Positions 1-13,318 of a stretch of DNA of 64,000 nucleotides are shown piece after piece. Origin of the DNA: Acanthosepion esculentum. Lineage: Eukaryota > Mollusca > Cephalopoda > Sepiida > Sepiidae. How positions within the stretch are numbered: the first letter of the stretch is position 1; every line of letters begins with the position of its first letter. A program made the position numbers and the translations under genes. The notes below the pieces were generated by a model. It was not told the origin of the DNA. It did not search any database and saw only the letters and a program-made list of their open reading frames with translations. Location: positions 54,587,246 to 54,651,245 of the forward strand of contig OZ038479.1 of the NCBI GenBank assembly GCA_964036315.1. Direction: 5' to 3'.

Positions 1-510
<510 letters not shown>

Positions 511-1177
511 TAGTCTGTAGGGAATTTTTCTATATGCTACACTAAAACTAAATCCTGACAAGAGTTTGCAAAATTATCAAAAACATGATTTCTCCCTAAT
601 TTTTAACTCATATATAACACTAAGATTCTCCAAAAAATATATAGCAAACATTTCAGAGTGTATGATTTTCACCAGTTATTGTGATGTTTTGGGAAATATA
701 GATATAAAATTTTACATAGGACCATGTTTATCTCTGTTCTTGAGGGAATGTTAAAAGTCTTGGTTTCTTCCAATTAAATTTTCAAATAACAATTCTGATG
801 GATATCATGATTTTCTGTTCAGCCGAAATATCTGTGAAGAAAAAGTAAGGAGACATATTTAACAGAGGCAGTGAATAATACATCAAATCAGTTCCTATTT
901 TAACAGATACATTTAGCTATATATTAAGGCTACTTGAGATCAACGAAGAGATGCAATAATGCTGCAGCAAAAAAGATCAATAGCGAAATCAGTTCATCTT
1001 GAATAATTACCTTTTGATTTGAAACAACATACAAGTATAATGGCTTTTTTTCTGAAAATTTTTTAAAATTTCTAAAATATAATTCATTAGAGATTCTTTT
1101 TTCCACTTTTAAACAAACTGATTTGTTAGAAAACAGAAGCAGACAACAGCAGAATGATTATGATATAAATAATATTG

Positions 1178-2960
1178 GGAAGAAATTTCCATATAAATAT
1201 TCCCCTTTTGTACAAACTGTTAATATTTTCATAAAAGCACCTCATCATAAAAGAGTTTTAACATTAAAAGGTAAATCATGTCAAGTGTGACTGTGCAGAT
1301 AGCAGTGTTGGATTTGCCAATGATTTAAAAATGCCTAAGAACTGTAATAATTAAACATAAAAAACTTTTTTCTTTTTAATATTTCCAATAATCAAAACAT
1401 TTTGCTGTATTTCAAAAACTACTTTAAATTGACTGGAAGGTTTTTCTTCTTTGAATAAATAGCTGATTAATGCCCTGTTTTAGTTGAATCATCACAATGT
1501 AATTATTTTTATTAAAAATTCTTCCAAAAATAAAATATACTTTTCTGAAACCTTATTTGAGGAATAATATCTGATTTAAACTATACGCAATCTGATTTGA
1601 AATAAATATTATTTACTTTAAGTTTAGAATATTACAGAAATGCATTTTTTAACCCATCATCATCTGTGCTGACTGCGTGATGACATATAATGTTGTTCTA
1701 TGGACACATTATCAGGAAAACATAATTGAAGAAAATGATGTAAGCCTCTTTTGTAATTAATTTTTGAGTATTTAGTTACCTTAAAAATCTAAGAAAATAT
1801 CTGTAATCTAATGTTTTATTGAATTTTAAAAATGTTGACTTTAAATCTACATAGTTATCACTCTTATATTCTCATAATGGCATATATGGTTTGCTGTACT
1901 TCAAACATCGGCTCATTTATGCATAGACAAAAAAATTCAAAATTCTTTTTAAAATATTGGTGTTTGAAGATTCGTATTAAACATGTTAAAAATAGAACTC
2001 TGGAGAAATTCTGACTTTTAATAAACCAAATGCTATAGAATCTATATAAAGGGTAATTCATATCTAATTGGGAAGAAATGTTCATATAAATATTGTCCTT
2101 TTGTACAAACTTAATATTTTCACAAAAGCACTTCATCATAAAAGTTTTAAAATTAAAAAAGTAAATCATGTCAAGTGTGACTCTGCAGATAGTAGTGTTA
2201 AATTTTCCAATTATTTAAAAATGCTTAAGAACTGTAATAATTAAACATGGAAATTATTTTCCCATTTAATTAAAGCTAGGGACCTTCCTGAAAAACATGA
2301 TACCTAATATTTAAAATGAATTTTAAAAAATGAAAAATCTTTCTTGAAGTTTTTATTTTAGTTTCAAATTCAAGCTAATAGGTAAAATTTAATATTTCCA
2401 ATACCTTACTTTGCTGTATTTCAAAAACCAATTTAAATGGACTGGAAGGGGTTTTGTTTTTGAATAAATAGTTGATTTAAAGCCCAATTTTTTGTTGTTT
2501 ATTATTGCAATGTAATTCTCTTTATTAAAAAATCTTCCAAAAATAAAATATACTTTTCTGAAACCTTATTTGAAGGATATCAGCTGATTTAAAGTATAAT
2601 TAATCCAACTTGAAACAAATATTATTTACTTTAAGTTTAAAATATTGCAGAAATGCATTTTTTTAACCCAACAGTTTCTCTGTTGATAGCCTGATGACAA
2701 ATCTAATGTTGTTCTGCGGAGACTTTCTCTAGAAAACATAATTGAAGAAAATGACAAACTCCTTTTTTATATAATTTTTAAGTATTCAGTTATCTTAAAA
2801 ATTTAGGAAAATATCTGGAATTTAATTTTATTGAATTTTAAAAATGTTGACATATTTCTTTTTTCATCATGGTATGCTTTTTTAGATAATACTTGAAAAA
2901 TGTTTTATCTTTTGAAATAATATCAAAATTCAAATGCCAAAAGAGTGAATTGTAAGTTTA
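1178..2960. repeat. Local ~890-bp tandem duplication in the unit 1 intron
   Basis: Sequence from about 1178 recurs from about 2068 in the same orientation, including the phrases GTAAATCATGTCAAGTGTGA, CTGTAATAATTAAACAT and the later AAAATATACTTTTCTGAAAC. Other units have only one copy of this block, so the duplication is private to unit 1. The two copies have diverged with many substitutions and small indels. No gene is visible in either copy. Confidence 0.75.
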
Positions 2961-4615
2961 ACACACATTTGGATTGTACCTCATTTCAGAAATATTCATT
3001 AGAGAAGCTTTTCATGTATTTTCTGAATGATATATATTAATGATATTGTCTGAAGAAATACATTTCTTTCAATGAAAAATGTATTTCTACAAGACGTTTT
3101 CATTTTTTACAATTTTAAATTGAATAATTTATAAAGATTTTAAATCTGTTAAAATTCAGTTACAATGTGATAACTCTTAGGAAATGTTGTTATCAAGTCA
3201 AACTATATTCACTAACCATGTATTATAAAGCTTATTACAATCTGATGACCTCAATTATTTTAAAGATAGTTTTGATTTGTTTTTTTATGTGATATATGTG
3301 CAGAATTTTGAAGTATGGGCGTTCAAACCTATAGCATTCTTATTAAAAGGTCATGTGTTATAAGGGTTGTCCTCAATTCCGTGGGGGGGAACCCTCATGT
3401 AAACTTTATCATCTAATCCACCATATTATGAACATACTCTGTTCTCATTCAGCTGTCAATTAATTAACACGTCAGAAAAACAAGACACTGTGGTTGAGAA
3501 ATGCTGGTATTATATGCTACAAGTAATATACATTTCAAACCAGATTAATTTAACTTTAAATTTGCTAATTTTCCTCAAATAATGTTTCAGAAATATATAT
3601 TTAATTTTTGCAAGATTTTAAAACTGACAATTAACTTTTGTTTACAAATCTATCAAAATGGCTGATTTTATTGAAAAAAAAAAAAAATTTAGTTACAATC
3701 AATATAATTTCTGTTTGAAATACATCACCTAGTATTTTACTTATTGGAAATAATAAATTTTAAATCCTTTAGCTGATAATTAAGTAGCTCCACTAATTCA
3801 GTATACCTAAAGTTTAAAATGAATTTTCCTGAATGGAAAAACTTTCTTGAAGCTTTCATTTTAACTTTAATTAAAAGCTAATATATTAAATTTACTATTT
3901 CCAGTAAGCAAAATACTCTGGTGTATTTTAAATAGAAATTATATTGATTGGAATCAGTTTTTGGGTTTTTTTTTCTAAAATAGCTGATTAGCACCCTCTT
4001 TAGACATCTTTCATCCCAATGTAATTCTCTGTATTAATCTTCCAAAAATGAAATATACTTTTCTGAAACTTTATTTCAGGAATATTAGTTTTTATATAAT
4101 TTTTAAGTACTCAGTAATCTTAAAAATGTTGAAAATATTCTCTGTAATCTACTTTTAGGAATGTTGACTCTTTAAAAATAATATCATGAACAATCTTATT
4201 TTCTGATAAGGTCATGTATGGTCACCCATACTTTCAAAATGTTCATACACATAAAAAAAAAAAATATCTTAGTGTGTGGTGATTTGTATCAAGCTTTTCA
4301 ATTTCAGCTTAGTAAATATAGTCTTCACTTAATAACCTATCAAGGACAAAGTTTTGGAGAATTTTTAAAATACTTGTGACACTTTATAAATTATTACAAT
4401 TAAAAAAAAATCTAAACAATTCTTGAAAAAATTAATTATACAACAAATTTCTTTTCTTCAGACTAATGTTCTTAATATATATTATTAATAAAACCAATTA
4501 AAAGATTATCTCATTAGATTGTTTTATTGTAGTTTTAATTTACTATTTGTAGCAGATTTTAGGGAAGGAAGGTGTCCTGAGTTCTGTTTACCTAATAAAA
4601 CAAATTTGGAGGATG

Positions 4616-4616
<1 letters not shown>

Positions 4617-4683
<67 letters not shown>
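4617..4683. repeat. (TA)n microsatellite
   Basis: An uninterrupted TA dinucleotide array of about 67 bp. It follows the phrase TTTGGAGGATG, which also precedes the (TA)n array near 20854 in unit 2, so the site predates the duplication even though array length differs. The short Tyr-Ile open frame here is an artefact. Confidence 0.97.
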
Positions 4684-4687
<4 letters not shown>

Positions 4688-5809
4688 CTAAGATTTCCTA
4701 AAAATAATAATTTAAAAAATAAATTCATTTGTGAATAAGTCCTTAATCCGACGATTATTTGATTTTTGCAAGGATTTCAAAATTAATGTTTTCCACCGGG
4801 AAAAAAACAAACACTGATTTTAAAAATTACGTCACTCGCTGACATAAAAAAAAGAAAAAAAATGATTTCTAGCAAAAATTTAGAACGTGTTGTTACAAGG
4901 ATATTAAAAAAATGATTTTACCGAAAAAAAAAAAGATGCTGAAGTTTCCGTCCATGTTTTACACCGTTGACACGCACACACAAAAAGATTTTTTACCGGA
5001 ATTTCGAACGTTTTAGAAAGGAATAATTTTTTTTTAAATAGTTATATTTTTTTTAATAATGACAAACATTTTGACTATAAAACTATGTTTTTATTAAGTT
5101 TTTTTTTTTTTTCATCATGCTGTCTTTTAGTGAAAAAGTGAAGATATCTGCAAAAAATAAAAACAACCTAAAATAAAAGCTTCAAGAAAGCTTTTTAATT
5201 TTTAAAAATTTATTAAACCTTACGTCGGTATACCGAATTCGTGGAGTTACCTATTTTTTTTATTTAACTTTTTTTTCTTGAGTGAGAAAGAGATTTTTTT
5301 GTTTTTTTTTGTTTTTGTGTGTTTAAAAACATTCCAGCCAAATCGACAGAAATCCAACAAACAAAAAATATCATTTGTATTCTTAGATTCTAGTCTCTAA
5401 ATTTTCAAGAGTAACATGGAAATTTTTAAATAAAAATGAGCATAAAAGTAAAACGAAATCAAATAAGAAAATCTGTTATTTATTATAATTATTTAATCAA
5501 CATGTCCAAAAAACTCACTTTGCTACTCAACTATGTTTGAAGCAGAAAAATAAAATAAAAACTTTTTAAAAAGTTTTAAAAGTAAAAATTTATTTTAGTA
5601 CGGTTTACGTTTTTTTAAACTTGCATTAAAGTTAAAATAAAAATATTTCTCCAAAATAAATGATATGATGAGATAAATAAATCATAGCTGATTTTTTTCC
5701 TTTTGTAGTAAACAATAACAAATAAAAAGAAAAAAAAATCGTGAGGCGAGTCAACAAATAACGATTTCTTTTTTTATTTTATCAAAATTATTTCGATTTT
5801 TCAACCTAC

Positions 5810-6080
5810 CTTTCAAACGAGAAAAACGGGTGGATTTCTTTGTGTTCAAATGATTTATCTTATATTTTTTTCCTCTGTCAACCTAATCAATTTTTGAATT
5901 GTTGACATAAAATAGAAAAAAACACGATACAAACAAGAAATTACTTTTTGAGAAAATATTTTCAATATAAGCCGAAAAAATGAAACGATGTCAATCCAGA
6001 TTTTGTTCCTTGCGTTTAAAATCCTGAGATCTTTTTTTTTTTTGCATTTGGAGGAGTTATTCAAAATTTGATGCATGGCA
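5810..6080 (-). other. Predicted 5' (non-coding) exon of ZNF unit 1
   Basis: The block is conserved in units 2, 3 and 5 and ends on the minus strand in GAAAG followed by the donor GTAGGT. The transcription start is not determined, so the upstream limit is approximate. A 73-codon frame beginning at 6076 spans the exon end, but it is not conserved in the paralogues (units 2 and 5 meet a stop within six codons), so I treat the exon as 5' UTR. The frame joining the fingers in phase has a TAG shortly upstream and no ATG. Confidence 0.5.
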
Positions 6081-6170
6081 TTTCTTCAGGGCCACTGACA
6101 GTCGAAAATATATTTTGCCCTCACTGTATTGTACAATATGTCAATTTTAAGTTTTATATTAAATGAAAAC
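6081..6170 (-). promoter_or_regulatory. Conserved promoter-like block, ZNF unit 1
   Basis: Minus-strand sequence here shares short islands with the same position in units 2, 3 and 5: TTGACA/ATGACA, CAGTGAGG and a GCAGTG-type motif just before the GAAGAAATG sequence. Unit 1 has lost the CACCGGC core seen in units 2 and 3. A promoter is inferred only from position upstream of the conserved donor-bearing exon; no TATA box is consistently placed. Confidence 0.35.
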
Positions 6171-9100
6171 TTTATTGAAATCAAATGGTGTACAATAAAC
6201 ATTAACCATAATATCAAAAATCATATCTGACATAAATAAAAGAAAAATGAACATGATCAATAGGGTAAAAGAAAAAGACATTGCTCATTGCTATTTATGC
6301 TTTTCTTTAGGTTGCACCAAAATACAGGATTTTTTCTCATAATGAAAAGCAAAAACATCACTTGATCCTGTTTTAAAAATTCACCAAAAAATTATGGAAT
6401 TATTTGATTTTAATGATTTTTTCAGAACTTATTCATTAATGAATTGTATACTGAAAAAGTTATTTTCTTCGAAAACAGAATGTTGTAGGAATGTAAAGTA
6501 TTATCATTTTATGCCAGATATTCCCTAAACACCTGTTAAATCCTCTTTTCTTTGCTGTCCCAAGTTCATTACAGGATATTCCCAATTATTCTCAGATCAT
6601 TTCAGTGGAATGGACCAATCCATGTTTTTTTCTTCTCAGAAATAGCCACGATATCATCCACTTCAGTGACACTCCAACATCTTTTCTCAACAAACTTAAA
6701 TCTTCATTTAAAAAAAAATTCTGAGGTCTAGTGAGATAATTGAATATGTTATTCTAATATCTTCTCAGATAACGCAAAGAAATTTTTTTCTCAGCAAATT
6801 TATTGTAATATACAATGCAACTGTATCAGCATCCAGTGTTCTGTTCACTCATGTTATAATACCCACTCTAATTTTCTGATATGATCTTCCTTGGTCTTTG
6901 CTGATACTAACACATCAGTATACGCTACTGTTATAATGATGCAGGCTCTATTCCAAAATTCTGCCATAACATTGTACATGCTATTTTTACGAAATGAGTA
7001 GACAGAGCCTGTTGTCAATGCAAGGATTTGGTTGCAGAGGTAAGAAACAAAAGAGGATTAATATTTCAACAACATGTACTGGTCAAAATTCAGAACATGG
7101 TTGTGTGAAAGGTAGCAAAAGTTGTTCATATACAATTCCTTAGTTGCTGTTGTTAAGGAAATTAGGTGTAAGGGTGTTGTTGGTAGTAACAGGAGTTAAC
7201 TGGTTGGTTGGCTGAGGTCACAGTTGGGGTTCAGGAAATAGGTGTGGTAGTCATGTAATGAGACTGAAGTGTTGAAGTCAAACTACCTGTCATCAGCATG
7301 GAATGCCATTTTTATATCCTTGGTTTAACGGGTATAGTCTCCCAGTGATATCCTTTTGTTTTTGGCTGGAATGTTTGCAATTGGCTATTATTGCATTTTT
7401 GGATTTTTACAACAATTTGTTTTCTTGGCAGGATGTGATACTCAGAACACCTTAACAGAAAATGACTTTTTAAATTTTCTGATTTGCTTTCTTAGCATTC
7501 ACATCTGGCCAATATGTCTGGCAAAATGTGTTCGTGAATAAGGAGGGGATTTTGATTAAAGAGTACAACATGAATGTATACAGAATATTGTCGTGCCTCT
7601 TACGGTTTCTATGCAAAGCGGCTGTTGACCATTCAGTGACTTAACGTGAACTGTGTAAATATGTTTTTTGCGCATCGGCACCACATCCGCTTTAACCAAA
7701 GCAAAATGAAGACCCTCCTACACAAAAACCAAAAACCTTAATTTTGAGCCAATTGAATGCTCTGTATATCCAAATTCAATGAGACCCAAAACACACCAGT
7801 GTTTGATGTTAATACTGACATACTGAGAAAGACATGAAACAGATCAGGTTTATTTCAACACCACCACCATTGTCCATTTCCCTTCTAATTTCACCATTGT
7901 CATTTGCCATTGCCTTAGCAGTTACTATGTGGAAGTTACTAGTTTTGTATATATGTAAATAAATTATACATTTATTTACCTATACTCAGTGTCCTGTTTT
8001 ATCTGATGTTTGGATTTACATTTGCCAAGGTGGAGAAGGAATTAACCTTCACAACAGTAATGATAACGAGAAGATTCTGTCTTTCAGGATAGCCATTTCT
8101 GCCTCCGCAACAATAGATTTGACTCAATAAACAATGTTTATTTAATGAACTCCCTTAGGGTAAATTTTAATTGGAACAATGTAAAATTCTGTATTAATTT
8201 CACTCTTTTTAGATGATATTAAGTAAAAACTATATTTACCAATCATAAACGGACACTGTTTTGTACAAATCCTCAAATACAAATTTTCTTTAAAATATTT
8301 TGAATTTATTTTTAGGTGTTGATGTTTGAAGGTATTGTCAACCATACATGATAGTATCAAAAATAATACTATGTTAAATTTAAAGCCAAAATTCCTAAAA
8401 TTCAATAACATATTAGATTACAGAGAATATTTTCCTAGATTACTTAGTACTTAAAAGTAATATATAAAAAGCACTTTTACATTAAATTCTATTTTTTTAC
8501 AGCTAAAACCACCATTGAAAAACATTAGATAAATATCCATATGTCCTCAAGCAGTCAAACATGTCAAAAGTATAAGTAACAGCTACCTCTGTGTTAAAAG
8601 AATATATCTCTGCAATATTTCATACTTAAAGTAAATAATAGTTGCTTCAAATTAGACTAATTATGCTTTGAATCAGATCATATTCCTGAAATAATGTTTC
8701 AGGAAAGTATATTTTATTTTTGAGAGATGTTTTTAATAAAGATAATAATAATTGCAATAAATATAGGTTAAAAAATGGCACTAAAATAAAATTTTTTAGA
8801 ACCCCACCCCCAAAAACAATCTTCTTCCAGTCAATTTAGTTTTGAAAACTATTTTGCTTATTGGAAATCATTAAATTTAATCTATTAACTAATTAAGTAA
8901 TTAAGAACAGAAAAATAAAGACATTAATCGTGAATAATGTTTTTTTGAACTGTGCAAGAATTAAAAAATGTATAAAAAGTTAATGGCATTTTTCTCAATA
9001 GTTCAAATGCCTAAAATATTCTTTTATTCTATTTTCCATGAACATCAAAGTCAGTTTTGACAAAATACATGCATACATCACTATGGCAATTAAGATATAA

Positions 9101-9289
9101 TTAAGGCCATTAAATCTAATAAAAAGAAAATTCATTCAGTTGCTGAATTGATGGTTAAATATACATTTATTTTTTTATATCTTTAGCTACTAATATGTTC
9201 AAAAATTGACATAGAAGCACAATTCCACAACAAAATAAACAAATCGCAAGTCCAACTTTGAAGATCCAGGGATAGAAAAGAAATGTCTA
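6171..9289. other. Intergenic, repeat-rich; no gene recognised
   Basis: No supportable gene. 6250-7740 is shared in diverged form with 24240-25340, for example the CATGGAATGC-TTTTTATATC and CCGCTTTAACCAAA phrases. 7940-8120 is a dispersed repeat also found near 25610, 41830 and 42590. 8820-9060 is shared with 29360-29560 and 30050-30200. All look like old duplicated intergenic DNA rather than coding sequence. Confidence 0.6.
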
Positions 9290-10375
9290 ATATCAAACAT
9301 CCAACTCACAAGCCAACAGTCAAACACAAGCCAATCGACGAGGTAGCAAAATAAAAATGACTATGGCTGAGATACGTAGATGACACCTTCATACTCTGGT
9401 CACACCAGGAAGAAATCAAGCTACTACTGGACCATCTGAACTCAATAAAATCATTGATACAGTTCACAATGGAGAGAGAAAACAAAACAAACTCGTCTTC
9501 CTGGATGTACTAATATCTCAAACAGAGCATGGGTTTAAGACATCTGTATACTGCAAGCCTACATTCACCAGATAATACCTCAACTTCAACTCCCACCACC
9601 CATACAGTGTAGAGAAAGGGATCATCCACTGCTTACAACATAGAGCAAAAATCATGTGGCAAGCCAGAGATATATGAACAAGAAATAGTCAGTATAAGCA
9701 GTACCCTACAATGTAACTACCCTTGGTACATGACAGGAGTTCTGACAAATTGGGAGAGAAGTGTACAAGAGGATAACAACACTCAGAAAACAACTTCAGT
9801 CTGCCTACCCTATGTGAAGGGATTACTGGAGAAAATACAAAAGATCTGTGGTCCATATGACATCAGGACAATCTTCAAAAGTGGTTCAACACTTCTCAGA
9901 CACCTCTTCTGAGTAAGACCCCCCCCCCTAGACGAGAACATGACTAAGAACTGTGTGTATGCCATCCCATGCAGCTGTGGTAAGAAATATAAAGGAGAAA
10001 CAGGCTGCCCCCTTAAGGTAAGACTGCAAGAATATTGTAAAGCAGTATCATAAGAGGAAATAGAAAAATCAGGTATAGCTGATCACATATGGAGAGAACC
10101 TGTGAGATGAGGTTGAAGGATAGACAGAGAACATCCCTGGAAAATACGAACACTTAAGGAATCAGCACATATGCTAGGCCACAAAAATCTCTTGAGCCGA
10201 CCAAGCAGAAAAATGAATATAATATGGGAACCAGTAATAAGGAGTGCTAGAGAAAAGCAATGGATAGCAACACAATATTGCAATATAAGCTCTGGTAAAA
10301 AATATGAAATAATAATAACAGAAAAATTGCAAAAAACAGTTGCTGAGTCATTAGGTTTATAAGTTCCAGAAATTC
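9290..10375 (+). mobile_element. Penelope-like element relic (reverse transcriptase + GIY-YIG)
   Basis: The plus strand encodes the C-terminal half of a Penelope-like retroelement, with one frameshift and several stops. From 9364 there is the catalytic RT motif RYVDDTFILW, then FLDVLI and a SVYCKPTFTR / YLNFNSHHP region typical of the RT thumb side. From about 9940 comes a GIY-YIG endonuclease region (YAIPCSCGKKYKGET), then the terminal SRKMNIIWEPVI segment near 10200. The RT N-terminus is missing, so this is a 5'-truncated, dead copy. Its family differs from the element at 61195-62998. A tRNA-like SINE follows immediately. Confidence 0.82.
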
Positions 10376-10385
10376 ACATACACAT

Positions 10386-10672
10386 GCCCTCAAGGACACA
10401 TGGTCCAGTGGATAAAGGCATTGTTAGATCCAGTGACTAGACCCAAACAGGCTACAACAGTGGTGAACCAAAAAACTTGGAGAATTAAAGAGAAATAACT
10501 GAGACATCTGGAAGAGGCACGGCATGTGGAACTAGAACAAAACTGGATGAAATAAAGTGTTTGGTTAAAAATCCAATCACATGAGGAAGGCCGAAATGCG
10601 AATATGGTAATGAAGATGAGGATAAGTCTGAATAATGTAAATAAAATAAAAATGGACTCTCCTAATTTGAGA
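10386..10672 (+). mobile_element. tRNA-derived SINE (family A), diverged copy
   Basis: Begins with a tRNA-like head (ATGGTCCAGTGGATAAAGGC, an A-box-like motif, then TTAGATCCAGTGAC). It continues with the family's body (GGCATGTGGAACTAGAACA, ATGAGGAAGGCCG) and ends in AATGATGAGGA...AATAATGTAAATA. It matches the better copies at 59167-59480 and 42156-42424 in the same order. Heavily mutated. Confidence 0.7.
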
Positions 10673-11129
10673 ATGTCAGCTGCATTTATTGCTGAAACAA
10701 TTAGTTTTTATTGACCAATGTTTGGAGAGGACAAACAATATTAACATATCCGAGAAGCATTTATTGCCACAGCTGCAACTGACTTGTTTCTATTTTGGTT
10801 ATTTTGAATCTTTGTCCAGTTGGAAGTCATTTATTTTTCTACCTCATCCAGACAGGCTTTTTACGTGAAAGTGAGTTGAAATTTGGCTTGGACAAGCAAT
10901 GACTATCATTGTGAAAGTATGTGTGCCCTTTCAGTGTTTTGGCGGTATTTCAAGTGCCATTTTACCAAAGAGCCTGGTCTCTGCGGTGATGAGTTTTGCA
11001 GTTATTTAGCTGACTTTGGCTTAAGCCGACTGAATCGGCGGGTGCTCTGTGATCACAGCAGGCAAAGTTCACTTGGCATTGAAGAGGGTCAGCAGTGCCT
11101 AGTCACCGGTACTTGACGATCTGAATTGT

Positions 11130-12822
11130 ACATGAGGCTGTCACACATCTTTGTTCCAATTTTGACCGTCATGTTCAACAAATGGGGTTCCACCAGGGGT
11201 TTGTCCTCGATCTGATCTCCACAGGTGTGAACATGCTGTTCAAAAAGGGCATGGATGGTGGGTGAGATTTAGATGATTATAGGCTGATAACTCTGCTAAA
11301 CACAGAGTTAAAGATTTTGGCCAAGATCCTGATGGAGGATTTACAATCAGTTGTCAAGAGATTGTTAAGACCCGAGAAGACTTATGTTGTGAAGGGAAAA
11401 ACAATTTAGAACTTCTGCACCTGCATCTGATCCACATGATCCTAAAAGTTGTAAATGATGACAATCAGGCTGGGGGGCTGGGAATACTGCACTTGTGCCA
11501 TTGGCATGCCTAAGGTTGGATTTCCTATGCCATGCATTAACAGAAGACACAATTTTGGAGGGGTGTGTTAGAGATGCCTTACTATCACTATCACTCCTCT
11601 TGTTTTGAGAACTGAGAGCTGTTGTAAGCTCTGGCAGCCGTGAGGGTCATTCCTTAGTTCAGTAACCTTTCATAGCTCTGTAGACTGTTGTATCATGAAT
11701 TAGTGGAGGGGGTTGGAAAGGATCCTCTGTGTGACCAGCTCAGCTTGCACTCTTTCTGGTTTTGGGTACCAGCAGCAAATTATCTCAGCAACACTAAATT
11801 TTCGCTTATCTGGCAATTGATTTGAAACATGCTATATCTCAATGATGTAGCCTTCAGAGGGTGCTGGGCAGATTTGCAGGACTGCCATCAGTGTGACCTT
11901 AGTTTAGAGGAAATGGATTTGCAGCTCTTTTACCATTGCCCTCAGGTGCACTCATTCTGGGACAATGTCAGTGAGTTGACAGCTTGTGACAATCTCAAGC
12001 AACCTGTGTCCATTGATCTCGCATATGTGTACAACAATGTGTCGCCCCTGTTCTCTGGGGTGAAATGGATGGTGTTTATCATGTTGCTAGCCATGGCAAG
12101 GATGGTGGTGTGGATGTTATATCAGAATCTGTTCAGACTCTTTGGGCATCAGCTCAAGATGAAGATCAGAACTGATAGAAATCATTTGTTATCGACAGAT
12201 TTCAGCAAAAGCTGGGTAAAAGTCGTGAGCCTGGTTCATGTGAATGAGGCTAACCTTGTTTTTCTTTTTTAAGTCCCCTTTAACACAACAGGGTGGTTTC
12301 CTGTGAAACCTCTCCTGGTTAAGTTAGACACTATTTGTTTACTTAGTTAATATGAGTAAGTGTTGTTCCCAGCCTTCTCTTTTCTTATGACCCATGTTGA
12401 GTTTCCCAACCTCCCAGTTTTTTTGTCCCCTTTATCTTGACTGGGTCAGTATTTGATTCTCCCACTCTGTCCTTTATTTTTCCTTCTCACTCCATGAGTG
12501 AGTGTGTTTCATGATTCTTTCGAATGGCAGAATACAGTGGCTTTTCTTATTTTTGAGAGACTGACGTGTTCTGCTAACATCTGTTATGTTTTAGTTTGTT
12601 TTGGGGTTTATCACCACAGCCCTCATTTCATGATTCATGAAAATTTTATATATATTTTTGTAGGAAAAAAAACAAAACAAAAAGAGACATTGAACATTTG
12701 TACATAGATTGTTTTGCAGATTCCCTGTGAATATGTCGTATTGTGGTACTTGTATGATTGAATGGTGAGGGCTAGGTTTTTGTGGGGAATGAGTAAATTG
12801 CAATGAATGAATGAATGAATGC
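11130..12822 (+). mobile_element. Non-LTR retrotransposon (LINE) relic, internally deleted
   Basis: From about 11220 the plus strand reads GVNMLFKKG, then DYRLITLLN and KILAKILMEDLQ. This is the start of a non-LTR reverse transcriptase domain, where the family consensus is close to YRPITLLN...KILAK. The catalytic YADD region is absent. From 11829 a 147-codon frame carries the LINE C-terminus, including CHQCDLSLEEMD and LFYHCPQVHSFWDNV (a CCHC-like zinc motif) and an ARMVVWMLY segment. A (GAAT)n tail at about 12803-12822 marks the 3' end. It is a dead copy with stops and an internal deletion; the clade is not resolved from this fragment. Confidence 0.82.
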
Positions 12823-13078
12823 ATCATGAGTCTGAATAACTAGGTCTAGGATAGTGATGACCAGCTTTCCCGTTCGGCCTTGTGCCACAATTGTTCATTT
12901 TATGATTAATATACTATTTTGGTTATTTCATCTTGCACAGCACACCCATGTCCTTTTTCTTCATAGTGACTTTCTCTTTCACAACATAATGATATAAATC
13001 ATCTGAAATAAATCCACATAGCATGCACTTTTAACATGAAACCCCTACTCTCATATTTCAAAAACTGAATGAAGTCAA

Positions 13079-13318
13079 CTGTTGTAGCATACCTACGGAC
13101 GATAATGGGTATGCCCCCTCACATAAATACATTAGTAAATACTGTATATTGGTCTGCAGTTGGAGATTCATTGTGGAATTCACTTGACTCACTTCTAGCA
13201 GTTGGCTACTTGTTCTACGTGTCACTGGCGAATCTTATATGTGTTCTTCGTGTTCTAAGTATTATCATTTATTACCAACCTTCATTTGATTATTCTATTC
13301 AGTAATCTTCCCTAGGTT
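13079..13318 (+). repeat. Dispersed repeat, about 240 bp (copies near 44265 and 56510)
   Basis: Begins CTGTTGTAGCATACC and ends CCTAGGTTACAAC, so the ends are short inverted repeats (TGTTGTA/TACAACA). A diverged copy lies at about 44265-44460 in the same orientation and one at about 56510-56730 in reverse orientation. Shared phrases include GTGGAATTCA, CACTGGC and TTATTCAGTAA. Probably a MITE-like element. The 78-codon frame inside is not conserved between copies. Confidence 0.55.

Noticed and set aside
4519..4701. Tyr-Ile repeat proteins over TA arrays (also 20767-21072, 61006-61486, 62806-63252)
   Set aside because: Produced by translating (TA)n microsatellites; no biological meaning.
11829..12272. 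147-codon frame considered as a possible host gene
   Set aside because: Its HCPQVHSFWDNV and zinc-knuckle-like motifs are those of a LINE C-terminus. It lies in a broken LINE with a (GAAT)n tail.
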